A stretch of 39,501 nt of DNA from Tissierella sp. P1 (GCF_002266425.1 NZ_NPMN01000032.1:1-39501), one strand, 5' to 3'; counted from the first letter of the stretch, positions 9,070 through 17,862 are shown. Program-made: numbers and translations. Notes: generated by a model not told the origin, from the sequence alone.

Positions 9070-9097
9070 TTGAAAAAAAAATAATCTGTGATATAAT
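9070..9097 (+). promoter_or_regulatory. Sigma-A type promoter for the M23 peptidase gene
   Basis: TTGAAA at 9070-9075 and TATAAT at 9092-9097 have a 16-base spacer. The predicted start of transcription (about 9104) falls in the TTACA repeat array. Confidence 0.6.
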
Positions 9098-9098
9098 T

Positions 9099-9128
9099 GT
9101 TACAGAATGATTACAAACAGATTACAAA
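9099..9128 (-). promoter_or_regulatory. Triple WalR-like box at the M23 peptidase promoter
   Basis: TTACA occurs three times at exactly 11-base steps (9100, 9111, 9122). Read on the minus strand this gives TGTAAT, TGTAAT and TGTAAC, each separated by 5 bases. The known WalR (YycF) consensus is TGTWAH-N5-TGTWAH, so two overlapping sites fit fully. The array begins just after the -10 box and covers the predicted transcription start, a position more typical of repression than activation. The cognate regulator is encoded 6 kb downstream. Confidence 0.65.
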
Positions 9129-9164
9129 TGTGATTTAGATAGTCTTGGACTAGGAGGGTACAAT

Positions 9165-10616
9165 ATGGAAAATCCCAATCATATAAGAATGAGTTTAGAG
9201 TATATAAGAAAAAAAATAAATAAAATTATTGATTGCGGTAAGAAAATTCAAATTAAAAATATAAATTTTAAAAGCATACATATGAAAATGGTTCTAACTG
9301 GATTAATGATTATATCTATAATAGCTTTAAGTATTACAGGATATAAAGCTAGTCAAATTAGATTGAAAGCATTCGATGTTTATCTTGGTGAGGATAAAGT
9401 AGGTACTATTAGGCAACAAGAAGAAGTTTTATCTATAATGGATAATCTAGAAAAAGAATTAGCAGGTACATATAATATAGATATAGTTTTAGATAAGGAT
9501 GTTAAATTTCAGGAAGTAAAAGCTAAAGACGATCTAATAACATCTAGTGATGAATTGAAAAAAGAAATTAAGTCAAAGATTAGTTTTTTAGTATATGGAT
9601 ATGTACTTAAAGTCAATGATATGGAAGTAGGGGCATTAAAGACTAAAGAAGAAATTGAAGATATAATTAATAGAATAAAGCAGCCTTATGAAGAGAGTAA
9701 CAAAGAAGATACTAATATAAAAGAAATAAAGATAGTTGAAAATGTAGAAATAGCTAAAAAAGAGATGCCATTGTACAAAATCGGCAATGTAGAAGATTTA
9801 TACAATTATTTATTGACAAGTTCAGAGGAGATAAAAACTCATACAGTTGAAGTAGGAGAAAGTTTTTGGACTATAGCAAAGATATATAACTTATCTGTTG
9901 ATGACTTAATATCTGCTAATCCAGATAAGAATCCAGAGAAGATACAAATAGGCGATGAGGTAAAATTAGTTGTACCAAAACCTGTTCTTACAGTAGCTAC
10001 AGTGGCAGAAGTAGAGTATACTGAAAAAATAAAGTATGAAACAGAATTTGAATATAATGATAAGATGTATAAAACTGAGAAGAAAACCAAGGTAACTGGT
10101 GCTAATGGTGAAAGAAAAGTCGTAGCAAATGAAGTAAAGCATAATGGTATTCTAGTAGAGAAAGAGATTGTGAAAGAAGAGATACTTCAAAATCCTACTA
10201 CAGAAGTTATAATTAAAGGTACTAAAGAACCTCCTAAAACAGTTGCAACAGGCGCATTTTCAATGCCTACTAGGGGAACTATTTCTTCTAGATATGGTAT
10301 GAGAAATGGAAGGATGCATAGAGGTCTTGATATTGCAGCAAAAACGGGAACAGCTATAAATGCTGCTGATGGAGGTAAAGTAGTATATGCAGGATATAGA
10401 GGTGCTTTTGGTAACTTAGTTGAAATTGATCATGGAAATGGTTTTAAGACTAGATATGCTCATTGTAGTAAGATACTGGTAAAAGTAGGAGATAAAGTAT
10501 ATAAGGGTCAACATATAGCTAATGTGGGAAATACTGGTAGATCCACAGGATCACATCTTCATTTTGAAGTCTTAAAAAATGGAAAAAATTATAATCCAAG
10601 TAACTATTTAAAATAG
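9165..10616 (+). CDS. Membrane-anchored M23 peptidase with LysM and G5 domains
   Basis: A cell-wall endopeptidase expected to cut peptidoglycan cross-bridges outside the membrane. In order: a short cytoplasmic tail, one transmembrane helix (42-60), a ~160-residue spacer, LysM (225-271, HTVEVGESFWTIAKIYNLS), G5 (about 280-353) and the M23 domain (365-483). Zinc ligands are visible: H385 and D389 in HRGLD, and H464/H466 in HLHFE, with H433 in YAHC. The enzyme therefore looks active. It starts at ATG after AGGAGGG. Three WalR-like half-sites overlap the predicted transcription start, so it is a likely member of the Wal regulon. A perfect hairpin terminator begins at its stop codon. Confidence 0.92.
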   Translation: MENPNHIRMSLEYIRKKINKIIDCGKKIQIKNINFKSIHMKMVLTGLMIISIIALSITGYKASQIRLKAFDVYLGEDKVGTIRQQEEVLSIMDNLEKELAGTYNIDIVLDKDVKFQEVKAKDDLITSSDELKKEIKSKISFLVYGYVLKVNDMEVGALKTKEEIEDIINRIKQPYEESNKEDTNIKEIKIVENVEIAKKEMPLYKIGNVEDLYNYLLTSSEEIKTHTVEVGESFWTIAKIYNLSVDDLISANPDKNPEKIQIGDEVKLVVPKPVLTVATVAEVEYTEKIKYETEFEYNDKMYKTEKKTKVTGANGERKVVANEVKHNGILVEKEIVKEEILQNPTTEVIIKGTKEPPKTVATGAFSMPTRGTISSRYGMRNGRMHRGLDIAAKTGTAINAADGGKVVYAGYRGAFGNLVEIDHGNGFKTRYAHCSKILVKVGDKVYKGQHIANVGNTGRSTGSHLHFEVLKNGKNYNPSNYLK

Positions 10617-10644
10617 AGGAAGCCTTCGCTTCCTCTATTTGTTT
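10611..10644. terminator. Bidirectional terminator between the M23 and S8 peptidase genes
   Basis: A perfect 13-bp stem (AAATAGAGGAAGC at 10611-10623 pairing with 10628-10640) with a 4-base loop is followed by TGTTTT rightward. The convergent S8 gene ends four bases after it. Confidence 0.85.
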
Positions 10645-11927
10645 TAGAATCTAGAGTCTAATAGAAAAACGATTACTAATAATATTAATATACTCTCAAA
10701 GATTTCACTTTCACCAAATATTGAATTTACTTGTTGATTATTTTCTATCTTATTTATTGTATCTCCAAATAACATTTTAAGGTTCAACATACCCGCTCCT
10801 TGATTTTCTTTTGATTCTTTTAAATCTATACAAGATGCTGTAATCCTATCCCTTATTTCTTGTGGTGAAAGATTTCCATGCTTATTTAATAAAAGTGCCA
10901 CGGAGCCTGAAACTAAAGGTGTAGCCATAGATGTACCGCTTAGAGAAGCATAACTATCTAATTTAGTATTAGATAAAGATTTTATATTTACTCCAGGAGC
11001 TACTATATCAGGTTTCATTAGACCTTCTATAGTTGGACCGCGACTAGAGAATGGAGCAATGGTATCATCAGATGGATCTATAGTTCTTTTATCATCAACA
11101 GCTCCAACAGTTATAACATTCCTACTAATACCTGGAGATAATATAGTACCTTCTTTAGGACCACTATTACCTGCAGCAGCAATTACTATTAATCCTGCTT
11201 TTACAGCCATATCAACAGCTTTACATAAAGGATCTTTGTCACATGAGTTATTCGCAGGAGTACCTAAAGAGATATTTATTATTTTTGTATTATATTTGTC
11301 CTTAGTTTCTACTACATATGATATAGCTGCAATTATATCAGAAGTGCTTCCTCCACCATATTCATCTAAAGCTTTGATTCCCAATATATTGGCTTTAGGA
11401 GCTACTCCCATATATTTCCCATTAGAGGACAATCCATTTCCTGCAATAATTCCAGCTACATGAGTACCATGACCATTATCATCATATGGAATTTCTTTAC
11501 CACTTATCATATCTTTAAACCCAACGATTCTATTAGTAGGTCTAGTTAAATCATAATGAGGAGCTACACCTGTATCGATTACAGCTACTGTAATGCCTTT
11601 ACCTTCATAGCCTTTGTCATGAGGAAAGTATGCATCCATAGTAGGAGTTGCAATATCTAATAGCGTGTATACCTTTGAGTCAAAACTGATGTAATCTACC
11701 TCTGGACTATTTACAATCCGATATATGGTTTCAGTAGACATAAGCCCAGCAAATCCATCTATTAGAGGTAAGTTAGTCTTGATTCTATTAGATAAATTAT
11801 TGATATTCTTTTTTAGATTTGATCCACTATTATTAAATTGTACGATTACAGGCACATCTTCCATGGATTGAGACATTATTTTTGCACTTAGAATAGGGCA
11901 AAGTTTAGTATTAATTATTTTTTTCAC
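10644..11927 (-). CDS. S8 family serine peptidase (subtilisin-like)
   Basis: A subtilase of 427 residues with an intact triad: Asp118 in VAVIDTG, His153 in NGHGTHVAG and Ser333 in SGTSMATP. The first ~95 residues resemble an inhibitor-I9-like propeptide region. No signal peptide is visible, as in intracellular or clostridial AprX/Csp-like subtilases. The C-terminus ends in a hydrophobic stretch (FESILILLVIVFLLDSRF) that could anchor the protein in the membrane. A GTG start at 11927 is preferred because GGAAGGTGG lies about 8 bases upstream; an in-frame GTG at 11936 overlaps that site. Its substrate is unknown. It stands alone on the minus strand. Confidence 0.88.
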   Translation of the reverse strand: MKKIINTKLCPILSAKIMSQSMEDVPVIVQFNNSGSNLKKNINNLSNRIKTNLPLIDGFAGLMSTETIYRIVNSPEVDYISFDSKVYTLLDIATPTMDAYFPHDKGYEGKGITVAVIDTGVAPHYDLTRPTNRIVGFKDMISGKEIPYDDNGHGTHVAGIIAGNGLSSNGKYMGVAPKANILGIKALDEYGGGSTSDIIAAISYVVETKDKYNTKIINISLGTPANNSCDKDPLCKAVDMAVKAGLIVIAAAGNSGPKEGTILSPGISRNVITVGAVDDKRTIDPSDDTIAPFSSRGPTIEGLMKPDIVAPGVNIKSLSNTKLDSYASLSGTSMATPLVSGSVALLLNKHGNLSPQEIRDRITASCIDLKESKENQGAGMLNLKMLFGDTINKIENNQQVNSIFGESEIFESILILLVIVFLLDSRF

Positions 11928-11985
11928 TATTACCACCTTCCTTGGTCTATTCTATGCTGCAAAAAAATAAAATGTGTCAAAAAGA

Positions 11986-12031
11986 ATAGAAGACTTTAAT
12001 TTTAAATTAATACATTATGGAAGTCTTCTAT
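11986..12031 (-). terminator. Long-loop hairpin upstream of the S8 gene
   Basis: An 11-bp stem (ATAGAAGACTT at 11986-11996 pairing with 12021-12031) encloses a 24-base loop. On the minus strand it is followed by a T-rich stretch, so it could be a back-up terminator behind the ATPase or an upstream element of the S8 gene. Confidence 0.4.
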
Positions 12032-12166
12032 AAAATTTATTTAGACAAAGATTAAACTAAGATTAAATAGAAATTTTTTATATATTATAAAGTTATTCTC
12101 ACCACGTCGATACTTTTCACATGCTCTATTTTAGTTTCTTTACTAGAATTCATACAACTTCCAATG

Positions 12167-12225
12167 AAAAAACCTCCTTAAGTGGAGCAAGTAATTTTAA
12201 TTAATTACATTGTCACTTAGGAGGT
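12167..12225 (-). terminator. Terminator of the cation ATPase gene
   Basis: On the minus strand an AGGAGG-containing stem (12173-12184 pairing with 12214-12224, one bulge) is followed by six T. The long loop itself contains a smaller AT palindrome. It lies about 20 bases past the ATPase stop. Confidence 0.75.
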
Positions 12226-12245
12226 ATCATCTCATAGGGATTTTT

Positions 12246-14930
12246 CTATTTTTTAATAAATAATTTACTAACTTCACCTACGATTAAAGGAATAAAGGCA
12301 TATTCTAAAATTGCAGCCCAGTCCCTTACACCAAGAGAGAAGGTATTAAATATTGGTTGCATAAATGGTATATATAGGACTCCAAGTAATAAAATAAATG
12401 AGAATAGAGTTCCATATACTAAGGTTTTATTTGTAAAAAATCCTATTTTAAATAAAGTATATCTCTGAGACCTACTAGAGTAAGCCCTTAATAATTCTGC
12501 TGTTATTAAAGCTGTAAAAGTTATAGTTCTTGCTTTATCTATATTATCTGCATAGGTAGAAAGCCCCCATCTATAAGCAAGCAAAGCTGCTCCTCCAACC
12601 GCTAAACTCTGTAGCAATATTCCTACTAACATATTTCTAGTAAGAATAGGTTCATTAGGGTTTCTAGGAGAAACCTTCATAATATCAGGATCGCCTTTTT
12701 CAACTCCTAAAGCTAGTGCAGGGAAACTATCAGTAACTAAATTTAACCACAGTAGCTGGATTGGTAATAAAGGCACTGGTAAATTTAACAGTATACTAGT
12801 AAAGACTAAAAATATCTCTCCTATATTGCAGGATAGTAAGAAGAAAACAAATTTCTTAATATTACTATATATTATTCTACCTTCTTCTACAGCAGATACA
12901 ATAGATGCAAAATTATCATCAGTTAAAATTAATTCTGCAGTATTTTTAGCTACATCTGTACCAGTAATACCCATTGATACACCAATATCAGCTCTCTTTA
13001 GAGCCAGTGCATCATTTACTCCGTCGCCGGTCATAGCAGTTATCTCACCATTAGCTTTTAGTGCACTTACTATTCTTACCTTATGTTCTGGTGAAACTCT
13101 AGCATAGACTTTTACATCTTTTACTACTTCTCTTAGTTCTTCATCGGAAATCTTATTCAATTCTTCTCCCATCATAGCTTCATCTATGGATTCTGCCATT
13201 CCAAGTTCTTTTGCTATGGCGAAAGCAGTTTCCTTATAATCTCCTGTAATCATAACAGTCTGTATACCTGCTTCCTTACATTTAGCTATAGCATCTTTAG
13301 CCTCTGGCCTTGCAGGGTCTATCATACCTACCAATCCTATAAGGGTCATGTCTACTTCATTTAAATCAGGGGAGATGTCTTTTGGTAATTCATTATATTC
13401 TTTATAGGCAAAGGCTAAAACCCTTAAAGCATCTTTTGAAAAATAGCTATTTACTTTTAATACTTCTTCTTTCATATTATCATCAAGATCCATAACCTTG
13501 CCATTTATACTAATACGATTACATCTATTAATAATTATATCTGGAGCTCCTTTAGTAAAGGAAACAATTTTATTAGGTATATAATCTTTATGAAATGTGG
13601 TCATCATTTTTCTATCTGAATCAAAAGGTATTTCTTCTATTCGAGGAAACTCATTATTAATTGTATGTTTATTAATATTACCTTTACCAGCCAAGGTGAC
13701 TAGAGCACCCTCTGTAGGATCTCCAATAACTTTATATCCATCAGATGTTTTTTCTAAGTCAGCATCATTAGCTAATGCAGATATGGAGAGGAGTGTTTGC
13801 AAATCACCTATATCTTCTACTTTTATATTTTCTCCTTCTAACTTAAAATCTCCAGTTGGCTCATAACCTCCACCAGTTACATCTATTATTTTTCCATCTG
13901 TAAATACTTTAACTACCGTCATTTCATTTTGAGTTAATGTACCAGTTTTATCAGAACAAATGATTGTAGTAGAACCCAAGGTTTCAACTGCTAAAAGTTT
14001 TTTTACAATAGCATGTCGTTTAACCATTCTATTCATACCAATAGCTAATACGATAGTTACAATTGCAGGCAGACCCTCAGGTATAGCTGCTACTGCTAAA
14101 CTTATTGCAACCATAAACATTTCTAAAACCTCTCTGCCCTGAAGAAGTCCCATACCGAAGACAGCGATACAAATAAATATTGTAGTAAGACCTAGTACTT
14201 TCCCTAATTGATTTAATTGTTTTTGTAGAGGAGTCACTTCATCTTCAAAGGATTGAATCATAGTAGCTATTTTTCCAATTTCTGTATCATGACCTGTGCC
14301 TACAACAATACCTTTTCCTCTACCATAGGTAATTGCAGTGCTCATATAGGCCATATTTTTTCTATCACCTAAAGATACTTCATCTTCAAAAGTTATATTA
14401 CTATCTTTTTCTACTGGTACTGATTCACCAGTTAGGGAGGCTTCCTCAATTTTTAAATTGGAACTTTCCACAAGTCTTAAGTCTGCAGGTATAATATCCC
14501 CTGCATCTAAGGATACAACATCTCCTGGCACCAAAGTATTAGCAGGAACTATTACTAAATTACCGTTTCTAATAACTTTAGCATTAGGTGAAGACATTTT
14601 CTTAAGCGCATCTAAAGCTTTTTCAGCTCTGCCTTCCTGATAGATGCCTAAGAATGCATTGACAATAACTATGGCTAGTATAACTATAGCATCCTTTGAT
14701 TCACCAACAGCAAATGAAACGACTGCAGCCCCTATTAAAATTAAAATAAGAAAATCTGAAAACTGAGCTATAACCTTAGAGAGAAAACTTTTTTTATCCT
14801 CTTCCTTCAAATCATTAGGACCATACTTTTCCAGTCTAAGATCCACTTCATCTTTAGTCAATCCAGAATTAATATTGGTATCCAAGTCCAACAACAACTC
14901 TTCTTTACTTTCTCTGTACCATTCTTTCAA
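12246..14930 (-). CDS. P-type cation ATPase (Ca2+/Mn2+ type), probable manganese exporter
   Basis: A P2A-type pump of 894 residues. The phosphorylated aspartate is D327 in CSDKTGT. The actuator motif TGES is at 167-170, and the M4 ion-site sequence AAIPEGLPAIVTIVLAIG starts near 281. TGDGVND and the M6 block QLLWLNLVTDSFPALALG are typical of SERCA/PMR1 pumps, which carry Ca2+ and often Mn2+. A TTG start is supported by AAGGAAGGGG about 6 bases upstream. The leader carries a yybP-ykoY riboswitch, a known sensor of Mn2+ that commonly controls such pumps, so removal of excess manganese from the cytoplasm is the favoured role. Calcium export remains possible from the protein alone. Confidence 0.92.
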   Translation of the reverse strand: MKEWYRESKEELLLDLDTNINSGLTKDEVDLRLEKYGPNDLKEEDKKSFLSKVIAQFSDFLILILIGAAVVSFAVGESKDAIVILAIVIVNAFLGIYQEGRAEKALDALKKMSSPNAKVIRNGNLVIVPANTLVPGDVVSLDAGDIIPADLRLVESSNLKIEEASLTGESVPVEKDSNITFEDEVSLGDRKNMAYMSTAITYGRGKGIVVGTGHDTEIGKIATMIQSFEDEVTPLQKQLNQLGKVLGLTTIFICIAVFGMGLLQGREVLEMFMVAISLAVAAIPEGLPAIVTIVLAIGMNRMVKRHAIVKKLLAVETLGSTTIICSDKTGTLTQNEMTVVKVFTDGKIIDVTGGGYEPTGDFKLEGENIKVEDIGDLQTLLSISALANDADLEKTSDGYKVIGDPTEGALVTLAGKGNINKHTINNEFPRIEEIPFDSDRKMMTTFHKDYIPNKIVSFTKGAPDIIINRCNRISINGKVMDLDDNMKEEVLKVNSYFSKDALRVLAFAYKEYNELPKDISPDLNEVDMTLIGLVGMIDPARPEAKDAIAKCKEAGIQTVMITGDYKETAFAIAKELGMAESIDEAMMGEELNKISDEELREVVKDVKVYARVSPEHKVRIVSALKANGEITAMTGDGVNDALALKRADIGVSMGITGTDVAKNTAELILTDDNFASIVSAVEEGRIIYSNIKKFVFFLLSCNIGEIFLVFTSILLNLPVPLLPIQLLWLNLVTDSFPALALGVEKGDPDIMKVSPRNPNEPILTRNMLVGILLQSLAVGGAALLAYRWGLSTYADNIDKARTITFTALITAELLRAYSSRSQRYTLFKIGFFTNKTLVYGTLFSFILLLGVLYIPFMQPIFNTFSLGVRDWAAILEYAFIPLIVGEVSKLFIKK

Positions 14931-14991
14931 AGATATCCCCTTCCTTCTAAATCTTATTAATTAGTATACCACTTATAAATAAAATAAAACA

Positions 14992-15031
14992 AAAAAGACC
15001 CTTGGTTAAATCCTGAAATTTAACCAAAGGT
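14992..15031 (-). terminator. Riboswitch-controlled intrinsic terminator
   Basis: On the minus strand an 11-bp stem (TTTAACCAA core at 15019-15027 pairing with 15002-15010) is followed by TCTTTTTT. Its 5' arm begins with the CCTTTGG that should also pair with the 5' AAGGGG of the riboswitch, so the two structures compete. Binding of metal to the aptamer should therefore permit read-through. Confidence 0.8.
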
Positions 15032-15112
15032 CTTGCTTCCTGAAGATTACTAGGTAGTTAGCCGGGAAAATCCGTATTGACGACTAACAATTTTTAAGCT
15101 ACTCCCCTTCGA
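15023..15112 (-). ncRNA. yybP-ykoY: yybP-ykoY manganese riboswitch
   Basis: Read on the minus strand, the leader contains the conserved segments of this class in order: GAAGGGGAGTAGC at the 5' end, GTTAGTCGTCAATACG, CCCGGCTAAC (closing the second helix) and AGCAAGACCTTTGG at the 3' end. The last pairs with the first to form P1. The class binds Mn2+ and usually activates exporter genes. Here it starts almost at the predicted +1 of a strong promoter. It ends in a terminator stem and leads to the P-type ATPase gene. Confidence 0.9.
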
Positions 15113-15120
15113 ATAGTATA

Positions 15121-15149
15121 ATTATACAGTAAAATAGGTTTAAGTTCAA
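15121..15149 (-). promoter_or_regulatory. Promoter for the riboswitch-ATPase transcript
   Basis: On the minus strand TTGAAC (15144-15149) and TATAAT (15121-15126) are spaced by 17 bases. Transcription should start near 15114, at the first bases of the riboswitch. Confidence 0.75.
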
Positions 15150-15150
15150 G

Positions 15151-15188
15151 ATAAATATTGTGAATAATATCCAAATCACAATATTTAT
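15151..15188. promoter_or_regulatory. Perfect inverted repeat between divergent -35 boxes
   Basis: ATAAATATTGTGA at 15151-15163 is perfectly repeated in inverse at 15176-15188, with a 12-base spacer. The arms abut the -35 box of the ATPase promoter on one side and the -35 box of the walR promoter on the other. No T run follows, so a protein operator is more likely than a terminator. The regulator is unknown. Confidence 0.6.
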
Positions 15189-15217
15189 TTGACAATGAAT
15201 ATTCTTTATTAGATAAT
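15189..15217 (+). promoter_or_regulatory. Promoter for walR
   Basis: TTGACA (15189-15194) and GATAAT (15212-15217) are separated by 17 bases, close to the vegetative consensus and about 50 bases upstream of walR. Confidence 0.75.
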
Positions 15218-15265
15218 CTAATAGAGAAGAATAATTATGTAAATAGTTAATTGGAGTGATTCAAT

Positions 15266-15964
15266 ATGGATAATAAAATATTGGTGATTGATGACGAGAA
15301 GGCAATTGCAGATATAATAAAATTCAACCTAGAAAAAGAAGGTTATAGTGTAGAGACAGCTTATGATGGCGAAGAAGGTGTGCAAGCTGTTAGTAGAGTT
15401 ATTCCAGATTTGGTTATTTTAGATGTTATGATGCCTAAAAAAGATGGATTTCAAGTTCTAAGGGAGATTAGAATGTATCATAAATTTCCAGTTATAATGC
15501 TTACTGCTAAAGAGGAAGAGGTGGACAAGGTATTAGGCTTGGAACTTGGGGCAGATGACTATATTACAAAGCCCTTTAGTATGAGAGAGTTAATTGCAAG
15601 AGTAAAAGCCAACCTAAGAAGGGTTGATTTTTCTAATGTTTCTAGCTCAAATGATACGAGTGTTATGATTACTTCAGAGGATTTAATAATAGATTTAAAT
15701 AAATATGAAGTTAAAAAAAATGGAAATATTGTAGAGCTTACACTTAGAGAATATGAATTACTTAAATTCTTAGCTTCTAGTTCTAACCAAGTGTTTTCCA
15801 GAGAACAATTGCTGGAAGAAGTATGGGGATATGAGTATTATGGAGATATTAGAACAGTGGATGTTACTGTTAGAAGGCTAAGAGAAAAAATAGAAGATAA
15901 TAGTGGAGACTTTAAATATATTTTAACTAAAAGAGGTGTAGGCTATTACTTCAGGAGGGCGTAA
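15266..15964 (+). CDS. walR: Response regulator WalR (YycF), OmpR/PhoB family
   Basis: The DNA-binding regulator of the essential cell-wall two-component system of Firmicutes. The 232-residue protein has a receiver domain (1-118) with phospho-acceptor D53 in LVILDVMMP and acidic pocket D9/D10. A winged-helix effector domain (about 130-230) contains LTLREYELLKFLA and RTVDVTVRRLREKIE. Assignment to WalR rather than PhoP rests on the following walK-yycH-yycI-yycJ-htrA-rlmH order. The start has GGAGTG upstream. The sensor kinase gene begins 2 bases after the stop. Two sites in this window match the WalR consensus, upstream of the M23 peptidase and the repeat-protein genes. Confidence 0.95.
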   Translation: MDNKILVIDDEKAIADIIKFNLEKEGYSVETAYDGEEGVQAVSRVIPDLVILDVMMPKKDGFQVLREIRMYHKFPVIMLTAKEEEVDKVLGLELGADDYITKPFSMRELIARVKANLRRVDFSNVSSSNDTSVMITSEDLIIDLNKYEVKKNGNIVELTLREYELLKFLASSSNQVFSREQLLEEVWGYEYYGDIRTVDVTVRRLREKIEDNSGDFKYILTKRGVGYYFRRA

Positions 15965-15966
15965 CT

Positions 15967-17778
15967 ATGTTTGCTAGTATAAAGTGGAGGTTTATTGTAG
16001 TTTATTTTTTACTAGTGTTTATTGCCATGGTAATAGTAGGTATATTTATTATTGGAAGATTAGAAAGTCAACAAATAGCAAATATTACTAGTTCTATGGA
16101 GCAGAATATACAAACCATAATAGAGTCAATCTCTGAATTAGCGGAGGATGACTGGATGATTGTCCAAGAAGATATACAAGAAACTTTAAGCGCGTGGGGA
16201 TTAGGTAGCAATGAAACTTTATATGTAATAAAAAATGATGATATTGCTACTGTTATAGCTTCATCATCAAAGAAAAATAAGAGAATTATTGGAGAAAGTG
16301 CTTTTACAAATGATAAATATATGGATTCAGAATTAATATTAGAAGCCTATAATGGAGAAAAGTCGAGTAAGGAGATAGAAGATCCAAATGAAAATACTGT
16401 AGCAAATCATATTGCTTACCCTGTTTTGACAGATGTAGGAAAGGTCAAAGGCATAATTTATATGGTTTCGGATCTTGAAAATGTATATGTAACAGTAAAT
16501 GAATCTAAGAAGATATTAACAAATGCTACTATGATAGCTTTATTAATTACAGTGTTTTTAGGCTATTTAATTGCCTCAAGTATTACTGAGCCTATTAGGG
16601 ATGTGACTAATAAGGCAGAAGAAATGGCTATGGGAAACTTCGAACAGTTTGTTGAGGTAAAATCTGATGATGAAATTGGGCAGCTGGCCAGTATGTTTAA
16701 TCATCTGACATTAAAATTAAAAGATACAATACGAGAAATGGACGTAGAGAGATCTAAGCTAGATACAATATTTAACTATATGGCAGAAGGTGTTATAGCA
16801 GTAGATATTAGTGGAAATATAATACATGCAAATCCTATTGCTATAGAAATATTAGAATTAACTCAAGAAAAAAGCTTAGAACCTTATTCTATTTTTAGAG
16901 AAGCAATACCGTTAAAACTAATAAATCTTGATGATATTAATTATGATGATGAAGCTACTCTAGAAGGAGATAGAAACCTAGAGATTGATTCACATGTCTA
17001 TAAGGTTAAGTATGCTCCCTTTAAAAATGAGAAAAATAATATCGGTGGACTTATAATAGTGTTTCAAGATATGACAAATGAGCATAAACTAGATAATATG
17101 AGGAAGGAATTTGTGGCAAATGTATCTCATGAATTAAAGACACCTATTACAACAATCAAGAGTTATACAGAAACATTGATGGATAATGGAATAGATGAGG
17201 AAATGGAACAGAGATTTTTAGCTGTAATAGATAATGAATGTGATAGGATGGCAAGACTTGTAAAAGACCTGTTGCAGCTTTCAAATTTAGATTATAAAAA
17301 GACTACTTGGAAAAAACAAGAAGTTTCTGCAAAAAAACTTTTAAAGGAAATATTATTAAAATTAGAATTTGCTTTTAAGGAAAAAAATCATAAAATAATA
17401 GTGGATGTTGAAGAGAATTTACCAAATATTGTAATAGATAAGGATGGTATAGAACAGGTTATACTAAATATAATTTCTAATGCCATAAAATATACGGAAA
17501 ATGGAGGAGAAATTCAAATTTCTTCAAGATGCTTGGATGATGCTATAAGTATAAAGGTAAAAGATAATGGTATAGGTATCCCAGAAGAGGATCGACAAAG
17601 GATATTTGAAAGATTTTATAGAGTAGAAAAAGGTAGAAGCAGAGAATCAGGAGGTACTGGGCTTGGGCTCTCCATTGCAAAACAAATAATAGAGGCTCAT
17701 AATGGTGAAATACTCTTAGATAGCTGTTTTGGAGAGGGTACTACCGTTGAAATAAAAATACCATATGAAAAAGTGTAA
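15967..17778 (+). CDS. walK: Sensor histidine kinase WalK (YycG)
   Basis: A membrane sensor that phosphorylates WalR in response to cell-wall state. Domains in order are TM1 (10-30), an extracellular sensor domain (31-183), TM2 (184-205), HAMP (206-258), PAS (about 265-370), HisKA with H388 in FVANVSHELKTP, and HATPase_c. The last has the N box NIISNAIKY, G1 VKDNGIGIP and G2 GGTGLGLSIAKQI. The 603-residue length and two-sensor layout match WalK of other Firmicutes. The ATG follows AGGAGGG inside the end of walR, so the two are translationally coupled. A separate promoter region with a WalR-like box lies after its stop codon. Confidence 0.95.
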   Translation: MFASIKWRFIVVYFLLVFIAMVIVGIFIIGRLESQQIANITSSMEQNIQTIIESISELAEDDWMIVQEDIQETLSAWGLGSNETLYVIKNDDIATVIASSSKKNKRIIGESAFTNDKYMDSELILEAYNGEKSSKEIEDPNENTVANHIAYPVLTDVGKVKGIIYMVSDLENVYVTVNESKKILTNATMIALLITVFLGYLIASSITEPIRDVTNKAEEMAMGNFEQFVEVKSDDEIGQLASMFNHLTLKLKDTIREMDVERSKLDTIFNYMAEGVIAVDISGNIIHANPIAIEILELTQEKSLEPYSIFREAIPLKLINLDDINYDDEATLEGDRNLEIDSHVYKVKYAPFKNEKNNIGGLIIVFQDMTNEHKLDNMRKEFVANVSHELKTPITTIKSYTETLMDNGIDEEMEQRFLAVIDNECDRMARLVKDLLQLSNLDYKKTTWKKQEVSAKKLLKEILLKLEFAFKEKNHKIIVDVEENLPNIVIDKDGIEQVILNIISNAIKYTENGGEIQISSRCLDDAISIKVKDNGIGIPEEDRQRIFERFYRVEKGRSRESGGTGLGLSIAKQIIEAHNGEILLDSCFGEGTTVEIKIPYEKV

Positions 17779-17795
17779 TTCAATCTTAATTATGT

Positions 17796-17828
17796 TGTAA
17801 CAATTTTGTAATATATTTACTATATAAT
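17796..17828 (+). promoter_or_regulatory. WalR-like box and promoter for the secreted repeat protein
   Basis: TGTAAC (17796-17801) and TGTAAT (17807-17812) are separated by 5 bases and fully match TGTWAH-N5-TGTWAH. A TATAAT -10 lies at 17823-17828, so the box covers the -35 region, which lacks a good consensus. This geometry suggests activation by WalR. Confidence 0.6.
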
Positions 17829-17862
17829 ACTAATTAAAGTAAATAGTAAAGGAGGATATAAA

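Noticed and set aside
11059..11463. Rightward 134-codon frame inside the S8 peptidase gene
   Set aside because: It is a shadow of the subtilase gene, whose triad and length are complete on the other strand.
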